Source of the DNA: Haliscomenobacter sp040403615
GTDB taxonomy: Bacteria > Bacteroidota > Bacteroidia > Chitinophagales > Saprospiraceae
DNA length: 64,000 bases
Direction: 5' to 3'
NCBI RefSeq assembly: GCF_040403615.1
Contig: NZ_JBBAKG010000028.1
Coordinates: 1 to 64,000 of the forward strand
The notes beneath the pieces were generated by a model. The model had not been told where the DNA came from. It saw only the letters and a list, made by a program, of their open reading frames with translations, and did not search any database. The position numbers were made by a program, and so were the translations under genes. This document shows, piece after piece, positions 60,906-64,000 of this stretch. How positions within the stretch are numbered: the stretch's first letter is position 1; the number at the start of each line of letters is the position of its first letter.

Positions 60906-62614
60906 GGCAAAAATTTATGAAAAAAGCCATCAAAAAGCTCTGTCACTACCGGGTAATTGTCTCCAGTTATATTCAAAGTATCCTTGAGATTGTCGATTAA
61001 GGTGAAATTCAATTGACGCCCCTCCCTACTCGTAAAAAAGAACAATTTAGAATTTTGCTGGCCTGAAAGTGCATTTTCATCCAAAAGAAAAGGCGATAAA
61101 TTGAGGGAAGGCTTCACCGTTTCCTCGTCTCGCATCAAGATCACTGAATTGTTGTCGGTGTATTCTATAGATTCCAACACATCATCCAGTACACCGATGG
61201 CAGCAGTGAGCTGATTGAGTACCACCAGGTTGTGTTTGTACCGTGGGGTAGCATGCCTTACCTTGACCAGTTCAATCATTTTGATTGTAGCCAGGGTATA
61301 TTTTGCAGCAAAACCAATGTGTTTGAAAATCAGGCACAAATTGTCTTCACCTTGCACACAAAAACTTTCGATTTCATCTGCAGCCACCGAACCACTGAGT
61401 TCACGCTTCATTTCTTCCAAAAAAAGCACGGCATTTTGGAGCTCTGGTTCTTCAAGGTATTGTTTGCGCAGGGCAACAAATTCCTCCACAAATAATGGGG
61501 TGCTGTTTTCCACCAAAGTGTCTCCCAATGCCTGAATGAGGGTTACGAAGTTATAGGTTTGGCTATCTGCAGTTGAAAGTGCAAAAAACGCATTCAAAGT
61601 ATCTTGGGTCTGGGGTAAAATTTTAAACCCAGGCTGACTGAATTTTTCATCCCAAACTTGTGCCATTAAAACATAGGCCAAAAATTGGGAGGAAACTTGG
61701 TACAGGTTAACGATTTTTTGGAGGCGATCGGTACTTATTTCTTCAACAATCAACAATTTGCGCAAATGCATGCCAATTGGCGTAGGAAAAGAATCGATTA
61801 CCGCAACCCGCAAATCGCGCATTTTGGGTTCGCGGTTCTTGGATTTGGCCTCGTCCAAAAGAAATTGGATGTTTCGGCTATACGGCGCAATGGCATTGGC
61901 AATGGCCATCACCAGTTTTTGATTAATGACAACCCCGCTGTATTTCAAGCCCGCACCTCGAATGATAAATGATCCAATGTTTTGGCGGGATATTTTCCAA
62001 CTCAGCACCGCTTCTTTGCCTTCGGTAATGTACAATCCCCAAGGCAGCACTTCGGTTTCTTCTTTGCGTACCCGCACACCACGGTTGATTCCGGCCGCCT
62101 GCCCGGTGGTCATCAGGTGATTGGCAGCAGCCAATTTATAAGCTTCCTCCAGGGTATGCTCTTCGGCCAAAGCCCGATAAAATACATCCGAAAAAGTTTT
62201 GGCAGCATTGTCTGCAATGGGTACCGCAGTGGCGATGACGGCTGGAATGCCTAGCTCTTGTAACAACCCAACCTGAGCCCGGGTAGAGCAACCGTTAAGA
62301 AATACCAATTTCAACTCCTTTTGCAGGGCCAACAATTGAGCAACTCCATCTGAATTGGCAGCTTGATCCTGCAAAAAAACATCCCGGCTACCCGCATGAC
62401 CGCCATAATGAAAAATGGCAACCCGGTCTTTCAAATCAGTAATGTAGCGGCTTAAATCGGTAGTTGTAGCGGTAGGTTCGATAACCAATTGAAGAAATTG
62501 TTGGTTGGCCAATGGAAGCAAATGCCCGTTAATGACCTTACGCTCCTCGTCCAACAAGGGTAAGTGATCATCTTTATCATTGGCAAAAGCCAAAAAAATT
62601 ACGGGTTGCTTCAT
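60902..62614 (-). CDS. CHAT-domain (caspase-like) protease, first gene of the operon
   Basis: 570 residues. The N-terminal 200 residues form a CHAT domain: VAIFHYGGHAGSRDVF with catalytic His 73, and KLVFLNGCSTRAQVGLLQ with catalytic Cys 109, each after a beta-strand as in caspase-fold proteases. VIATAVPIADNAAKTFSDVF and LEEAYKLAAANHLMTTG complete the fold. The C-terminal 370 residues (KMIELVKVRHATPRYKHNLV, VLDDVLESIEYTDNNSVILM and others) are not recognised and may bind the partner STAND protein. CHAT proteases are effectors or regulators in bacterial caspase-type systems such as gasdermin-cleaving and Craspase systems. The stop overlaps the STAND start (ATGA). Confidence 0.92.
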   Translation of the reverse strand: MKQPVIFLAFANDKDDHLPLLDEERKVINGHLLPLANQQFLQLVIEPTATTTDLSRYITDLKDRVAIFHYGGHAGSRDVFLQDQAANSDGVAQLLALQKELKLVFLNGCSTRAQVGLLQELGIPAVIATAVPIADNAAKTFSDVFYRALAEEHTLEEAYKLAAANHLMTTGQAAGINRGVRVRKEETEVLPWGLYITEGKEAVLSWKISRQNIGSFIIRGAGLKYSGVVINQKLVMAIANAIAPYSRNIQFLLDEAKSKNREPKMRDLRVAVIDSFPTPIGMHLRKLLIVEEISTDRLQKIVNLYQVSSQFLAYVLMAQVWDEKFSQPGFKILPQTQDTLNAFFALSTADSQTYNFVTLIQALGDTLVENSTPLFVEEFVALRKQYLEEPELQNAVLFLEEMKRELSGSVAADEIESFCVQGEDNLCLIFKHIGFAAKYTLATIKMIELVKVRHATPRYKHNLVVLNQLTAAIGVLDDVLESIEYTDNNSVILMRDEETVKPSLNLSPFLLDENALSGQQNSKLFFFTSREGRQLNFTLIDNLKDTLNITGDNYPVVTELFDGFFHKFLP

Positions 62615-62935
62615 TATTTAGGCGTACGTCTGGGCAATTCATTTTTTGCCTGAAACTGAATTTTAAGAAGTGAAATTAATTTTTTTTCGGATTAACTCCT
62701 ACTTAAAAATTGGTTTTTTACGAAACATGTCCATTAAATTCCACTGTTTGTCTCTATTAACGCATTTTTCATCAGATATAGGTTGCGCGGTGATGGGAAA
62801 AAATGGTAATTTTACTACACAAAAATTCCTTGCCTGCTCTGATTGCAGCTTTCGCCCGTTTTACCTAATCTGTCTTTGCCGTTGCTCATTACCCATCTTT
62901 AACAGCATGCTTGTTAATCCTTAAACTCTTATACG
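62615..62935. other. Divergent intergenic region before the CHAT operon
   Basis: 321 bases between the CHAT gene start and the small outer-membrane barrel start, which read in opposite directions. It is AT-rich. I found no exact TAnnTTTG element, hairpin or repeat that I would call. Confidence 0.5.
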
Positions 62936-63439
62936 ATGAAAAAACTGTTTTTCCTGTTCGCCTTTTTAGGAGCTATTTTCTTTAGTAACGCGATTCATGC
63001 CCAAGAGTACAAATCTGCAATTGGGCTACGTTTGGGCTATCCTGTTTCTATTTCCTACAAAACTTTCATTTCTGAATCCAATGCGGTTGAGTTATTTGCC
63101 GGTTACCGATCATATGGAGGTTTTTCTGGCTTTGGCTTCAACTCCATCCACCTTGGCGCCGCTTATCAAATCCATAAACCTATCAACGGCGTTGATGGGT
63201 TACAATGGTATTATGGTTTCGGTGCCAGTGCAATCATCAACAATTACGGCAATGCTTATTATGACAACTATGGAAAAATTGGCGTTGGTATTTCTGGGTA
63301 CTTGGGTTTAGATTATAAATTCCCAAATACACCAATCAGCCTAACTGCTGACTGGGTTCCAACTTACGTTGTTGGGGATTTTTACTACAACAGTTTCCAA
63401 ACTTATGGTGCGCTTGCCGTTCGGTATGTACTCAACTAA
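62936..63439 (+). CDS. Small outer-membrane beta-barrel protein
   Basis: 167 residues with a signal peptide (MKKLFFLFAFLGAIFFSNAI, ending HAQ at 23). The mature part alternates hydrophobic and Gly/Tyr/Asn residues in strands (SAIGLRLGYPVSISYKTFI, NAVELFAGYRSYGGFSGFG, LQWYYGFGASAIINNYGNA, YYGK-type turns, LTADWVPTYVVGDFYYNSF) and ends in a terminal aromatic-rich strand (YGALAVRYVLN). This is typical of an 8-strand barrel in the OmpA/PagP size class, although no specific family is named. It is divergent from the CHAT operon and has its own strong terminator. Confidence 0.85.
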   Translation: MKKLFFLFAFLGAIFFSNAIHAQEYKSAIGLRLGYPVSISYKTFISESNAVELFAGYRSYGGFSGFGFNSIHLGAAYQIHKPINGVDGLQWYYGFGASAIINNYGNAYYDNYGKIGVGISGYLGLDYKFPNTPISLTADWVPTYVVGDFYYNSFQTYGALAVRYVLN

Positions 63440-63472
63440 ACGAATTTAAAATAAGTCTATTTTGAATCGCTT

Positions 63473-63508
63473 CGGGTGGATGACAGTGCTGTCGTCCACC
63501 CGTTTTTT
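63473..63508 (+). terminator. Rho-independent terminator
   Basis: CGGGTGGATGACAG (63473-63486) and CTGTCGTCCACCCG (63489-63502) form a 14-base stem with one wobble around a 2-base loop, followed by six T. It lies 33 bases after the barrel gene stop. Confidence 0.9.
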
Positions 63509-63736
63509 GTTAGAATTTCCATGCACTGATTTGTCGTCAATCGGTCATTCAAAATCTTATTGCAAACCTTTGGTCAAACACTGATTATTTTATAGAAAAA
63601 ACCATTTCCTCTTGCTATTTTTACAGAGCTTGTTTGCTTTTAGAGAATCGGATCATTCACAAGTATCAACTCATACCCAAGAAGAAATTCATTCCTCATA
63701 CTGAATTCATTTGCGGGTTTTAATTCTTTTTCAATC

Positions 63737-64000
63737 ATGCAGAGAAGAGAAGCTGTAAAGATCGTAACGGCATTTTTCGGAGCCTCCTTGGCCTTGCCGG
63801 AATCTGTCTTTGCCCGCATCGCCGAGCCATTGGGCGATGGAATCAAGCCAACCCTTTTGGCTGGCAAACAACGGAAATTGTTGGCTGCCATTTCCGAGTG
63901 CATCATCCCAAAAACGGATACGCCAGGAGCAGTCGAAGCCGGGGTACCACGTTTGTTTGAGATTTTACTTCAAGATTGCTACAAAGCCGAAGATCAGAAA
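63737..64000 (+). CDS. Gluconate 2-dehydrogenase subunit 3-like protein (3' end outside window)
   Basis: 88 residues are visible from the ATG at 63737. The N-terminus MQRREAVKIV with a hydrophobic stretch to PESVFARI looks like a twin-arginine signal peptide (the Arg pair followed by a Lys four residues on). The mature start has the family signature KLLAAISECIIPKTDTPGAV followed by EAGVPRLFEILLQDCY, which is the gluconate 2-dehydrogenase subunit 3 motif found in the small partner of GMC oxidoreductases in Bacteroidota. The GMC partner would be expected downstream, outside the window. The gene continues to the last base. Confidence 0.85.
   Translation, partial: MQRREAVKIVTAFFGASLALPESVFARIAEPLGDGIKPTLLAGKQRKLLAAISECIIPKTDTPGAVEAGVPRLFEILLQDCYKAEDQK

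Overview
The window looks like a chromosomal scaffold from a Bacteroidota bacterium, most likely of the Saprospiria (Haliscomenobacter/Lewinella type). The evidence is SusC/SusD outer-membrane pairs, type 9 secretion (T9SS) sorting domains of both the A type and the gliding-motility-associated B type, several FG-GAP/VCBS plus ASPIC-UnbV lipoproteins, a Bacteroidota-style dcw cluster without murF, and a flavobacterial-type arginine decarboxylase. The genus is inference, because no rRNA or other taxonomic marker is present. A run of exactly 100 N (8512-8611) marks a scaffold gap.

Region 1 (1-29 kb) is an envelope and nutrient-uptake region, almost all on the minus strand. Reading in the direction of transcription: SusC (27206-24231), SusD (24031-22472), a REP-associated tyrosine transposase (RAYT) that sits between SusD and the next gene, an FG-GAP/ASPIC lipoprotein, a small lipoprotein, a second FG-GAP/ASPIC lipoprotein, a T9SS type B protein, a small coiled-coil protein, a second divergent SusC, the assembly gap, a third FG-GAP/ASPIC protein missing its 5' end, a BNR/YCF48-like protein and a TonB-dependent-receptor-like barrel. 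An Rpn-family nuclease, a small T9SS type A protein and a partial secreted protein lie at the left edge. A plus-strand aspartyl protease with a PDZ domain (27782-29017) ends this region.

Region 2 (29-46 kb) is the complete division and cell wall (dcw) cluster on the minus strand: mraZ, rsmH, ftsL, ftsI, murE, mraY, murD, ftsW, murG, murC, ftsQ, ftsA, ftsZ. A two-gene pair of unrecognised proteins follows ftsZ. The mraZ leader carries three GTGG units at an exact 10-base period, which is the expected MraZ operator layout. Palindromic repeats of different families have entered three of the junctions.

Region 3 (46-55.5 kb) holds unrelated housekeeping and accessory genes: a large T9SS type B protein, an EamA transporter, an M28 peptidase, a MazG-like NTP pyrophosphohydrolase, arginine decarboxylase (the only plus-strand gene here) and alpha-glucan phosphorylase.

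Region 4 (55.5-62.6 kb) is the most interesting part. It is a four-gene overlapping operon: a CHAT-domain (caspase-like) protease, a tandem STAND NTPase, a membrane-anchored coiled-coil/WD40 protein, and an outer-membrane barrel with a periplasmic helical domain. The second STAND module is split exactly across the boundary between the NTPase and WD40 genes at a TTGA overlap. The layout resembles a disassembled NLR/caspase-type signalling or defence protein wired to the envelope.

Region 5 (62.6-64 kb) has a small plus-strand outer-membrane barrel with a strong terminator, and the start of a gluconate 2-dehydrogenase subunit 3-like gene that runs off the end.
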